Part shown: in pieces, positions 53,844 to 61,145 of the stretch | Numbering within the stretch: position 1 is the first letter of the stretch | How the letters are laid out: the number at the start of each line of letters is the position of its first letter | DNA from: Thermoplasmata archaeon | GTDB lineage: Archaea; Thermoplasmatota; Thermoplasmata; Methanomassiliicoccales; Methanomethylophilaceae | Direction: 5' to 3' | DNA: 64,000 nt | Assembly (NCBI GenBank): GCA_015063245.1 | Contig: SUSV01000003.1 | Coordinates: forward strand, 34,751-98,750 | Notes under the pieces: generated by a model | What the model saw: the letters and a program-made list of their open reading frames with translations, nothing else | The model's database searches: none | Told to the model about the DNA's origin: nothing | Position numbers and translations under genes: made by a program

Positions 53844-55030
53844 TCTCCAGACCTCCTTCTGATAAAGATGCGAGCATAGGGTATTACCAAATATCCTTCT
53901 GCGTTATCGGCTGTGTAATAAATGCAATCCTTTGGAACTTCATTGTAACGAAATACTGCGGCGGTGTTCAACTTACTTCCATTAGATGTTGAACCGTCTT
54001 TGTTGTGTTGTATCGGATTTTCATATTTGATTGTCGGCCAAGCTTCCTTATCAAATTCTTCACGTCCAGATCCTTGGCCCATTATCTCAAATTGATCCGG
54101 ATTGTATTTGTCAATGAATGATTTTGGGACGCCCATTAAGCCATTGTAATCTGCAGGAATGTCGCTGGTTGCGCCAACATCTATTGCGTTGTAATTATCG
54201 TATTTTGGATATTCTTCCGGCGTATATTTTTTGTAAAGAACCAGCTCTTCGTGACGTTCTGAATAATCTACATTAGTGTACCAACGAACTCCTTTCACGC
54301 GAATGTACTTGTTACCCTGTTCATCGGTTCTATGAGTAGCCGAGTTTAAAGGATAATCATCCGGCACTCTAAATTCACGATCGCCACTGTGAATACTCTG
54401 GCCCAACCACATTTTGTTATCTTTGATCAGAGGAAATATTTCTTTGTAGGTTATTGCATTCATATTTCCAAGAATAATGAAGCTTTTTTGGTATTCAAAC
54501 AGTTGTAAAACGAATTCTCTAAACAGAGAAAAGGGAGGATTAGTTACTACAACGTCCGATTGTTTCAGAATATTTATCGATTCTTGAGATCTGAAATCAC
54601 CATCGCCTTCGAGGAATGATAAGGTATTCTCGGAATTTTTAATCAACAATTCAACATCAGATAATCCTACAGCGCCATCCCCGTCTAAATCTGCAACCTC
54701 GTTTATTTCAAGTTTGTATGGCCGTTTCTTTTCTTCCTCTGACGGTTGTTTTTTTCTTCCAGACAATACATCGTCTAGAGTAAGCTGTTTGCCTGCAATT
54801 GTTGATTTAACATAGCATGTGGCAATGAGTTTCTTTAGACCCAGGTGGTTAAAATTCATTGCAAAGTACTTGAAGAAATTACTTTCGTAAGGATCATCAC
54901 AGTTACAGAAGACAACTTTACCCTTGAAGAATTCCTTATAGTTTTTCATTTCTTTTTCAATATCTTCAAGTTGAGTGTAGAATTCATCTTTCTTAGCTTT
55001 GTTAGCGTTATTAAGATCCGTGTTAGCCAT
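53828..55030 (-). CDS. EcoRI-family adenine-specific DNA methyltransferase
   Basis: A 400-residue DNA N6-adenine methyltransferase of the EcoRI type. The start is typical (NKAKKDEFYTQLEDIEKEM) with a KVVFCNCDDPYES SAM-binding strand. The catalytic motif is VVVTNPPFSLF (NPPF at residues 164-167). Residues 114-125 (DLDGDGAVGLSD) form a textbook EF-hand/dockerin-type calcium loop inside the fold, an apparent insertion. Translation is coupled to the regulator upstream (stop and start overlap by one base) and to the DUF262-HNH gene downstream. It presumably protects host DNA from that nuclease. Confidence 0.9.
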   Translation of the reverse strand: MANTDLNNANKAKKDEFYTQLEDIEKEMKNYKEFFKGKVVFCNCDDPYESNFFKYFAMNFNHLGLKKLIATCYVKSTIAGKQLTLDDVLSGRKKQPSEEEKKRPYKLEINEVADLDGDGAVGLSDVELLIKNSENTLSFLEGDGDFRSQESINILKQSDVVVTNPPFSLFREFVLQLFEYQKSFIILGNMNAITYKEIFPLIKDNKMWLGQSIHSGDREFRVPDDYPLNSATHRTDEQGNKYIRVKGVRWYTNVDYSERHEELVLYKKYTPEEYPKYDNYNAIDVGATSDIPADYNGLMGVPKSFIDKYNPDQFEIMGQGSGREEFDKEAWPTIKYENPIQHNKDGSTSNGSKLNTAAVFRYNEVPKDCIYYTADNAEGYLVIPYARIFIRRRSGEWKLS

Positions 55031-55542
55031 CAGGATCCCTCCATTTCTTTTCTCATTTTCTCAATCTGTTCCTGCAGATCCTTAGTTGCCTGGTTGCTTT
55101 CCAGGTAGTTCAGTACATTCAATTCGTTGGTATTGTCAGTTCCCATCTGGAAGGTCAGATATACAGTAGCTGCTTTGACAAATTCTTGGTGGTTACGGAA
55201 GCATTTGGTACGTTCAACCACACGTTCTATTTGTGATGCCAGCCCTCTAGGGAGACTCAGAAGAACATCGACATCTTTCTTATTGGATTTCTCCGCAGCG
55301 CTAACCACCGCTTTACGAAAGGTTTCTGTCTTATTCTTCATTGTTTCATAGTAGAATTGGAGCTTTACTTCTCTGGAAGCATCTTCCTTCTCTTTGAGAT
55401 AATCCATTACAATCTTTTCTTCAATGCTGATGTAATGGATGAACGATCTTATTCCGTCAGTAACAAAATCCGGTCTAGACGAGTGCGTAATACCAACACA
55501 ATCGTCGATCAGAAGTGCAAGATTGCTAGGCATCCTTACCAT
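55030..55542 (-). CDS. Double ribbon-helix-helix regulator
   Basis: A 170-residue protein with two ribbon-helix-helix-like segments. RHH1 is MVRMPSNLALLIDDCVGITHSSRPDFVTDGIRSFI at the start and RHH2 is VDVLLSLPRGLASQIERVVERTKCFRNHQEFVKAA at about residues 92-130, separated by a coiled helical stretch; a coiled tail (LQEQIEKMRKEME) ends it. I use the ATG at 55542; a TTG at 55590 (186 residues, adding GEKRNASI) may be the true start, since an RHH strand normally begins a few residues earlier. It is the first gene of the RHH-methyltransferase-nuclease operon and probably its control protein. AGAACCATTA direct repeats upstream may be its operator. Confidence 0.75.
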   Translation of the reverse strand: MVRMPSNLALLIDDCVGITHSSRPDFVTDGIRSFIHYISIEEKIVMDYLKEKEDASREVKLQFYYETMKNKTETFRKAVVSAAEKSNKKDVDVLLSLPRGLASQIERVVERTKCFRNHQEFVKAATVYLTFQMGTDNTNELNVLNYLESNQATKDLQEQIEKMRKEMEGS

Positions 55543-55647
55543 TATGCTAGCATTTCTTTTCTCTCCATTGTCTTTTGAGAGTATTCCCAAACAATCAACC
55601 CTATATGAGTTATGGAAAATCAACTTTAAAATAAGTTCGTGATGAAA

Positions 55648-55684
55648 AGAACCATTAAATATTGAAAATGTAATAGAACCATTA
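55648..55684. repeat. AGAACCATTA direct repeats, candidate operator
   Basis: Exact 10-base repeats at 55648-55657 and 55675-55684, 27 bases apart, between the RHH operon and the integrase leader gene. They lie where promoters in both directions are expected. Confidence 0.5.
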
Positions 55685-55707
55685 CAAAACCAAGGAGGTT
55701 GAGAAGT

Positions 55708-55872
55708 ATGGCATACATGGATGAGTGGGAGTACAGGCTCTGGCTCCAACTCCACGTACATGAACTCACAGGGCCACCAGCAGTCGAACAAACCGTTTCC
55801 GAGGAGGTGGGCAATGGCAGCGTCCAGCAGGCGCAGTCAGGATGCTCGAAATTCGGACCACAGGAGAGATGA
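55708..55872 (+). CDS. Small gene (54 residues) coupled to the integrase
   Basis: An ATG at 55708 follows a perfect AAGGAGGT (about 55692-55699) at ideal spacing. The frame encodes 54 residues starting MAYMDEWEYRLWLQLHVHEL, ending at a TGA that overlaps the integrase start region (55870-55872; integrase ATG at 55875). Codon use is GC-rich, like the integrase and unlike the cargo. It has no cysteine pairs and no clear helix-turn-helix, so excisionase function is a guess based on position. It could also be a leader peptide whose translation drives integrase expression. Confidence 0.6.
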   Translation: MAYMDEWEYRLWLQLHVHELTGPPAVEQTVSEEVGNGSVQQAQSGCSKFGPQER

Positions 55873-55874
55873 TT

Positions 55875-56837
55875 ATGGGAAGATATCCATTCGCAGAAGG
55901 AGTAAACGAGTACCTGCCCACGGAAGAAGGGCATTTGGAAGACGAGACTATCAAAAGTCTCCGCAGGCGTCTCAATCAGATTGCTAAGATTATGCATCAG
56001 TTGAAGGAGGAGGGCAAGATCTCTTCCGACAATCCGAAGAAGATGACTCCGGAAGACATTGACGTCTTCGTTGGTTTCAGGCGCAAGAGTGGAGTCAAAG
56101 CCTCCACCGTCAATAAAGACCTCGGCAACCTGAAGAAGATGTTCATCTACTTCGATAACGACGTTGTCAGCAAGTTCGAGATCAAGTATCCCTCGCATTA
56201 CCCTAAGAGGTACAAGAAGCGCGGCGCATCATTGGAGGAGGAGAAGGTCCAGGCCATCCTTGACAAGGCCAAGAAGATCAACCCTGCCAATTGGGAGCTC
56301 ATGGAGGCCTATGGTCTGGTATCTTTGGCCATATGTACGGGATTCAGGCCGAAGGAACTTCGCATGCTTTCAATCAGCAACGTGAACGTCACGGATTCCG
56401 GTGTAGAGATCTATGCCGAGCATGTCAAGGGAGAAGGACTCTATGGAAATGCTCGTTACGTTACCATGCACCCTGATGGAGTCGAGGTATTCAAGAGATT
56501 CTTGGATGCGAGGGCACTCAAGCTCGAGAAAGCGGGCAAGAAAGAGGATGCTCTGTTTCCACCATTGAAGCATAACGGCGGCTACATCTCCTATGGGAGG
56601 ATACGCACTCTGAAGAGCTTCGTGGAGGAGGACATCGGTTTCAAGTTCGATCTCAGGAAGTGCAGGCGTACATTCGGTCAGAGGGCCATCAACGAGGGCC
56701 AGAGTATGCACGATGTTTCCCTCGTCATGGGTCATTCGACGATGGCGACCACTCAGAAGGATTATTGCGACAAAGACGAGCATGATGCGGCCCGCGATAT
56801 GCAGAAGTATTGGGATGCGAAGGAGGCATCTGAGTGA
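55875..56837 (+). CDS. int: Tyrosine integrase of the element
   Basis: A 320-residue site-specific recombinase. An N-terminal helical arm/core-binding domain (about 1-115) precedes the catalytic domain. The catalytic set can be assigned as R158 (CTGFRPKELR), K185 (HVKGEG), K262 and R265 (LRKCRRTF), H287 (MGHSTM) and nucleophile Y297 (TTQKDY); K262 stands where many recombinases have histidine. The ATG at 55875 has AGGAGAG 6 bases upstream and is coupled to the 54-residue gene. It lies about 110 bases from attR in tRNA-Lys, the normal position for the integrase that made the insertion. Confidence 0.93.
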   Translation: MGRYPFAEGVNEYLPTEEGHLEDETIKSLRRRLNQIAKIMHQLKEEGKISSDNPKKMTPEDIDVFVGFRRKSGVKASTVNKDLGNLKKMFIYFDNDVVSKFEIKYPSHYPKRYKKRGASLEEEKVQAILDKAKKINPANWELMEAYGLVSLAICTGFRPKELRMLSISNVNVTDSGVEIYAEHVKGEGLYGNARYVTMHPDGVEVFKRFLDARALKLEKAGKKEDALFPPLKHNGGYISYGRIRTLKSFVEEDIGFKFDLRKCRRTFGQRAINEGQSMHDVSLVMGHSTMATTQKDYCDKDEHDAARDMQKYWDAKEASE

Positions 56838-56949
56838 GGTAATCGCACCCGAATCTTCGATAGGTTCGGGTGCAATCTCACTCGACATGGAGCGTCAAGG
56901 TACTCAAAACCCCAAAACAATAGAATTTTTTGAGAAGATCTGGCTAAAC

Positions 56950-56970
56950 AAGTGGCGGGCCTGAAGGGAT
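56950..56970. repeat. attR: right direct repeat within tRNA-Lys
   Basis: The 21-base copy matching 47549-47569. It covers the encoded CCA, the discriminator, the 3' acceptor strand and the end of the T arm of tRNA-Lys, so integration restores a working tRNA. Confidence 0.88.
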
Positions 56971-57029
56971 TCGAACCCTTGGCACCTCGATTAAGAGTCG
57001 AGTGCTCCACCTAGCTGAGCTACAGGCCC
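56953..57029 (-). tRNA. tRNA-Lys (CTT)
   Basis: Minus-strand cloverleaf. The acceptor stem GGGCCTG pairs with CAGGCCC, with discriminator G and encoded CCA (56953-56955). The anticodon stem is CTCGA/TCGAG with loop CTCTTAA, anticodon CTT. The T arm is AAGGGTTCGAATCCCTT. It is the integration target of the neighbouring element; its 3' end is the attR repeat. Confidence 0.95.
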
Positions 57030-57245
57030 ACTGAGTGAAATCACGTTAACGACTCCTTGTAAATAAAGCTGTCTATCAGCCGACTGGTAGAAAACCCTGT
57101 GTTGAGCGTGAATCCATACGTATTCCATCCCACATGACCGTATCGTCAAACAGGAACCGCTATGCGGATGACAGCAGCAGATTCTTCTCCGAATCCCGTC
57201 CAACCATGGTAGTATTTAAGTTATTAATCGTCGTTTTTCCTACTC

Positions 57246-57602
57246 ATGGGACTTTTTAGCAAAAAGAAGGAAGAGCCGAAGCCGGAAGCCAAGAAGGCAG
57301 CTCCAGCGAAGGAGACCAAGCCGGCCGCGGCCAAGAAGGAGACCAAACCCGCAGCGAAGACAGAGACGAAGCCAGCGGCCAAGAAGGAACCTGCCAAGAA
57401 GGAATCCAGCAGCAATGGAGCGTATTTCGTATCTCCGCATCCCGACGGAGGATGGCAGGTCAAGAAGGCCAACGCCCAGAAGGCGCTGAAGATCTTCAAG
57501 ACCAAGGCCGAGGCGGAGAAGTACGCCAAGACAGTCGCCGACAACCAGGACTCCCACGTTGTAAGGCAGAAGAAGGACGGAAAGATCCAGAAGAAGCACT
57601 GA
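57246..57602 (+). CDS. DUF2188 protein with Lys/Ala/Pro-rich N-terminal tail
   Basis: A 118-residue, strongly basic protein. The first 55 residues are a low-complexity tail of KPAAKKE-type repeats, much like a histone H1 or bacterial H1-like tail. The C-terminal 60 residues form a DUF2188 domain (YFVSPHPDGGWQVKKANAQ ... HVVRQKKDGKIQ). A TATA-like TATTTAAG at about 57212 gives a near-leaderless start. Nucleoid association is plausible from the charge and tail, but DUF2188 has no settled function. It is probably well expressed, judging from its clean promoter and codon use. Confidence 0.82.
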   Translation: MGLFSKKKEEPKPEAKKAAPAKETKPAAAKKETKPAAKTETKPAAKKEPAKKESSSNGAYFVSPHPDGGWQVKKANAQKALKIFKTKAEAEKYAKTVADNQDSHVVRQKKDGKIQKKH

Positions 57603-57708
57603 ATCTCCTCACAAACCGGGTGTGCGGCATCCCCGTACCCCGGAATTTTCCATCTTTTGAAACCGTCGAATAAAGACATTTATATCGCCCTCACCGATTC
57701 GCGTATCG

Positions 57709-58194
57709 ATGACTAAGCTGAAGGTTAGGGATTTGATGACTACAGAGGTCCTGACTCTGAGTCCTGACGATACGATCAAGAAGGCGGCAACAAGGCTTGC
57801 TCTGGACAATGTTTCAGGTGCACCCATCGTCGATAACAGGAACCACCTTTTGGGATTCGTCAGCGAGAACGACATCCTTAACGTCATCATGAGATACCAG
57901 AGGAGACTGGACAAGGAGGATCTCGGAGGCAACCTTCTGGAGCATTCGATGGACACCCTCGACGATTCCGACGACCATCTCGCGCAGGTCGCGGAGGAGA
58001 TCTCCAACATCGAGATGTCCACGCTGATGGTCCGTTCCGTTATGACGACCTCCCCCGACGCACCCGTCATGGAGGTCCTCAGGACCATGCTGACCCTCGG
58101 TATCAACCGCATCCCCGTTCTCGAGAAAGGCGTCCTCGTGGGAATCATCTCCAGAGGAGACATCATCTTCGCCCTTTACAAGAAAAAGGTCTGA
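57709..58194 (+). CDS. Two-CBS-domain protein
   Basis: A 161-residue protein made of paired CBS domains: VRDLMTTEVLTLSPDDTIKKAA at the start and VRSVMTTSPDAPVMEVLRTM near residue 108, the latter ending in GIISRGDIIFAL. Such stand-alone Bateman modules bind adenosyl nucleotides and regulate partner proteins. A TATA-like TTTATATCG at about 57679 precedes the ATG at leaderless distance. The next gene (MBL hydrolase) starts 5 bases after its stop, so they form an operon. Confidence 0.92.
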   Translation: MTKLKVRDLMTTEVLTLSPDDTIKKAATRLALDNVSGAPIVDNRNHLLGFVSENDILNVIMRYQRRLDKEDLGGNLLEHSMDTLDDSDDHLAQVAEEISNIEMSTLMVRSVMTTSPDAPVMEVLRTMLTLGINRIPVLEKGVLVGIISRGDIIFALYKKKV

Positions 58195-58199
58195 ATGTG

Positions 58200-58967
58200 A
58201 TGGAGGTCCACGTACTCGCAAGCGGCAGCGACGGGAACTGCACCGTTATAGAATCTGATGGCGAAGCCATAATGATAGATGCCGGCATCAGCTGCAGGCG
58301 CATAATGTCGCTTATGGAGAAGGAAGGGATCGACAAGGACATCGTCAAGGCGATCCTGATAACCCATGAGCATACCGACCATGTCTCCGGGGCAGGGGCC
58401 ACCGCGAGGAAGCTCAACATCCCGATAGTTGCGAACGAGGCGACGTTCAACGCATCCAATCTGGGCAACGTCCAGCATTGGATGTACAAATCAAATTCAT
58501 CGTTGGACATCGGTCAGTTCCATGTCACCCCTCTTCCCACATCCCACAATGCGGCGGAGCCGAACTGCTACTTCACCGAGGTGGATGACGACAAGAAGGT
58601 TCTGGTATGCACCGATACCGGCAAGTTCTCATTCCAGATAGAGCACGCGCTGTCCATTGCGGATGTCGCGGTGGTCGAGGCGAACTACGATCAGGAGATG
58701 CTTGTGAACGGTCCTTATCCCTACAGTCTGAAGGCGCTGATCGGAAGCGACCACGGACACATGAACAACGTGGATACCGCTGCCGCTCTCAGGCGCACGA
58801 TGAACGGCAATCCCAACAGGAAGGTCTTCCTCGCACATCTGAGCAAGACCAACAACACCCCGGACACAGCGAGGCAGACCGTAGCCGACGGTACGGGGAT
58901 CAGAAGATTCAACATAGATTGTCTCGAGTTCCCAGGGGACACGAGGACGATCGGTGTGAAGGGTTGA
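58200..58967 (+). CDS. Metallo-beta-lactamase-fold hydrolase (YycJ/WalJ-like)
   Basis: A 255-residue MBL protein beginning MEVHVLASGSDGNCTVIE, the typical start of YycJ/WalJ-like hydrolases, with metal motif THEHTDH near residue 60, a PTSHNAAEP histidine, TDTGKF and GSDHGHMNN. These enzymes are thought to be nucleases or phosphodiesterases linked to DNA metabolism. I use the ATG at 58200; GTG at 58197 is the alternative. It is co-transcribed with the CBS gene and converges with the GINS gene, overlapping its 3' end by 59 bases. Confidence 0.88.
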   Translation: MEVHVLASGSDGNCTVIESDGEAIMIDAGISCRRIMSLMEKEGIDKDIVKAILITHEHTDHVSGAGATARKLNIPIVANEATFNASNLGNVQHWMYKSNSSLDIGQFHVTPLPTSHNAAEPNCYFTEVDDDKKVLVCTDTGKFSFQIEHALSIADVAVVEANYDQEMLVNGPYPYSLKALIGSDHGHMNNVDTAAALRRTMNGNPNRKVFLAHLSKTNNTPDTARQTVADGTGIRRFNIDCLEFPGDTRTIGVKG

Positions 58968-59757
58968 CAGCCACTGCCTTATTGGAATTTATCAGCGCGG
59001 CGGCCATCTGTGCCGGCAGAGTGACGATATCCTCCTTGCGGAGCTCATAATCCCTGTCGGGTCCGACGAAAGGCGGAAGGTCCTCGAGGACGCGGAGCAC
59101 GACATAATCCGCAGGAACGGGCTGTTCCTCCGCCTTAACCTCAACCAAAGGCTCAGGCTCCTCCGCAGGCTGCTGGGGGGAGATGTCCTCGGGCTCGGGT
59201 ATGTCGTCGAACGATTCCTCCATGATGGGATCGTCGAACATCTCAGGCTGGTCATCCATCGGAAGGATGTCGGCCAGCGAGGGCTCTCCGACGATCGGTT
59301 CCGAGATCTCATCCTCAACAGGTGTGACCATGGGTTCGTCGATATGGGTGTCTATCGTCTTCTTGCCCCTGAGGCGGTCCACCGTGGACATGTGTCTCCT
59401 GGCGACGGCGACCATCTGCTCGTAGAGGCTGCGTTCTTCGGGAGTCAGCGTATCCAACTGTTCGTTGCCGCCGTCCGCCGACAGGATGGCCTTGTTGCAG
59501 ACCTTCTTGGTACGCAGGCTTATGATGACCTTGCTGATGCTGTCAGCGTTCTTCCTGCGAAGGTTCGCACCCTCGCTCATAACAGAATCCGGATCGATAG
59601 CGATCTGCCTGTCATAATCCTGGCGGAGCCTGTTGAGAAGGTCGGCTATCGCCTTGTACAGATCGGCCCTGCACGGGGTCAGCCCTCTGGCCTTCATCTC
59701 CTCTCTGTGGATCTGACAGAGCTCTTCGAAGGTCATCGGCTGCACTACAGGACTCAT
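58909..59757 (-). CDS. GINS complex subunit (Gins51-type)
   Basis: A 282-residue archaeal GINS protein, part of the MCM-GINS-RecJ/Cdc45 replicative helicase. The N-terminal A domain (MTFEELCQIHREEMKARGLTP) is helical; a long acidic, Pro/Glu-rich linker follows (about residues 150-215). The B domain near the C-terminus has the diagnostic VLRVLEDLPPFVGPDRDYEL and KEDIVTLPAQMAAALI. The A-then-B order is that of Gins51. The ATG at 59757 is chosen from family alignment and a TATA-like CTTTATTT about 28 bases upstream. The last 18 residues are an odd polar tail that overlaps the convergent MBL gene. Confidence 0.9.
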   Translation of the reverse strand: MSPVVQPMTFEELCQIHREEMKARGLTPCRADLYKAIADLLNRLRQDYDRQIAIDPDSVMSEGANLRRKNADSISKVIISLRTKKVCNKAILSADGGNEQLDTLTPEERSLYEQMVAVARRHMSTVDRLRGKKTIDTHIDEPMVTPVEDEISEPIVGEPSLADILPMDDQPEMFDDPIMEESFDDIPEPEDISPQQPAEEPEPLVEVKAEEQPVPADYVVLRVLEDLPPFVGPDRDYELRKEDIVTLPAQMAAALINSNKAVAVNPSHRSSSCPLGTRDNLC

Positions 59758-59809
59758 CGAACGTCTATAACAGAGGGATGAAATAAAGTGTTCGTCGATA
59801 GGGTGTACG

Positions 59810-60109
59810 ATGAGGGTAACCGACGTTTCACGGGCAAAGGGCGATTCTCTCGAGCTGGATATTCTGGTCTCGCCCCGCTCCAACCGTTCCGGGTTGGAGG
59901 GCTTCGACGAGTGGAGGAAGAGGGCGATCCTCCGTGTCAAGTCGCCTCCGCTAGACGGAAGGGCGAACAAGGAGGTGGAGTCCTACTTCAAGGAAGTCAC
60001 CGGGTGCAGATCGAAGGTGACGGCAGGGATGACCAGCCATCAGAAGACCGTGACCATCGAGGGCGACCCCTCAGCCATAATCGAATCCCTGGAGAAAGCG
60101 CTGCAATGA
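59810..60109 (+). CDS. DUF167 (YggU-like) protein
   Basis: A 99-residue member of the widespread DUF167 family: LVSPRSNRSGLEGFDEWRKRAILRVKSPPLDGRANKEVESYF, with the characteristic V-x-x-P-P-x-x-G-x-A-N stretch. Function is unknown; the fold is a small alpha/beta sandwich. Its stop overlaps the ATG of the TOPRIM gene (ATGA), so they are coupled. It begins a run of co-directional genes extending to pantoate kinase. Confidence 0.9.
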   Translation: MRVTDVSRAKGDSLELDILVSPRSNRSGLEGFDEWRKRAILRVKSPPLDGRANKEVESYFKEVTGCRSKVTAGMTSHQKTVTIEGDPSAIIESLEKALQ

Positions 60110-60519
60110 ACGATGAGGAGCGCCTGGAAGCGATTCAAGAGGTCCTCGATAGATTGGGGGAGATGCTGGATGACCACATCCTGTTAGTGGAGGGCAACAA
60201 GGATGTGGCGGCCCTGGAGAAGGTCGGTATCCGCGGGGACGTATTCTGCGTCCAGGTCGGAGGGGGCCCCGTGAAGGCATCGGAGTATGTATGGAGGGCA
60301 GGTAAAATGGCTGTGATCCTCACGGATTGGGACCGTCGCGGCGGAAGTCTGGCACATGATCTGCGGGAGAATCTCGCATCCCTTGGAGTGGAGTATGACG
60401 ATTCGATACGCTCCGATCTAGCATTCCTCACCAGGCCATTCGCGAAGGATGTCGAATCCCTGGATTCGGTCATAGCCCTGCTATCAGAGAGGGTCGAAGG
60501 GGCGTCAGCCATACTATAA
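60106..60519 (+). CDS. Small TOPRIM-domain protein
   Basis: A 137-residue stand-alone TOPRIM domain. The glutamate strand is HILLVEGNKDVAALEKVG (near residue 27) and the acidic DxD-like motif is VILTDWDRRGG (near 70), together forming the metal site. The size is like RNase M5-type or archaeal 'UPF' TOPRIM proteins, suggesting a nuclease or an accessory to RNA/DNA processing. ATG at 60106 overlaps the DUF167 stop. It ends 20 bases before the thymidylate kinase gene. Confidence 0.87.
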   Translation: MNDEERLEAIQEVLDRLGEMLDDHILLVEGNKDVAALEKVGIRGDVFCVQVGGGPVKASEYVWRAGKMAVILTDWDRRGGSLAHDLRENLASLGVEYDDSIRSDLAFLTRPFAKDVESLDSVIALLSERVEGASAIL

Positions 60520-60539
60520 TAACTTGGACTCCATAGATT

Positions 60540-61145
60540 ATGAGGATGAGCGGAGCATTCATCGTCTTCGAAGGGGCTGACGGAGCAGGAAAGTCGTCAG
60601 TGTGCAAGAGGGTCGCAGAGTCTTTGACAGCTAAGGGATTCGAGGTCGTCCAGACCGCGGAGCCCACCCATGAGGGCATCGGCGCCTTCATACGCAGTGG
60701 TTCGGCGGGGGCGATCTCGCAGAGGACCGAGGCGCTGCTGTTCGTAGCGGACCGCAACGACCACACCGAGAGGATAGAGAAGGATGTGAGCGAAGGCAGG
60801 ATCGTCCTGTGCGACAGATACTTCGCATCCACCGTCGCATACCAGTCAGCACGTCTGGACGGGGATGCATCCGATATGGATTGGCTCATCAGGATAAACG
60901 ACGAATTCATAGACAGACCTAACGCGATCATCCTTCTGGACATCGATCCGGAGATCGGCATGGGGCGCGTCGGAGACCGCGGAGAGGAGATCAGCAAGTT
61001 CGAGAGGCTCGATTTCCAGAAGCAGGTCCGCGCCAATTACCTGTACCTTGCGGAGCAGTACGGTTTCGATGTCGTCGATGCCTCCCAATCGAAGGATGAG
61101 GTGTTCGAGAAGGTCATGGAGATAGTGGAGAAGGTGATTGAATGA
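60540..61145 (+). CDS. tmk: Thymidylate kinase
   Basis: dTMP kinase, phosphorylating dTMP to dTDP for DNA synthesis. The P-loop is FEGADGAGKSS (about residues 8-18); the substrate segment LCDRYFASTVAYQSARL holds the DRY-like motif, and the LID region is GRVGDRGEEISKFERLDF. The 201-residue length is standard. The ATG at 60540 or 60546 may be used; both are in frame. The stop overlaps the coaBC start by four bases. Confidence 0.95.
   Translation: MRMSGAFIVFEGADGAGKSSVCKRVAESLTAKGFEVVQTAEPTHEGIGAFIRSGSAGAISQRTEALLFVADRNDHTERIEKDVSEGRIVLCDRYFASTVAYQSARLDGDASDMDWLIRINDEFIDRPNAIILLDIDPEIGMGRVGDRGEEISKFERLDFQKQVRANYLYLAEQYGFDVVDASQSKDEVFEKVMEIVEKVIE

Larger units (their letters stand above)
47549..56970. 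mobile_element. Integrated element in tRNA-Lys (about 9.4 kb)
   Basis: Bounded by 21-base direct repeats (47549-47569 and 56950-56970), of which the right copy is the 3' end of an intact tRNA-Lys(CTT). Contents are a Rep-like gene, a catalytically dead integrase paralogue, a GC-rich hairpin region, a five-gene AT-rich cargo, a small leader gene and an active tyrosine integrase next to attR. No capsid or packaging gene is visible, so an integrative plasmid-like element fits better than a virus. The cargo's composition is unlike that of both the backbone and the element's own Rep/integrase genes, implying a later acquisition within the element. Confidence 0.85.
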
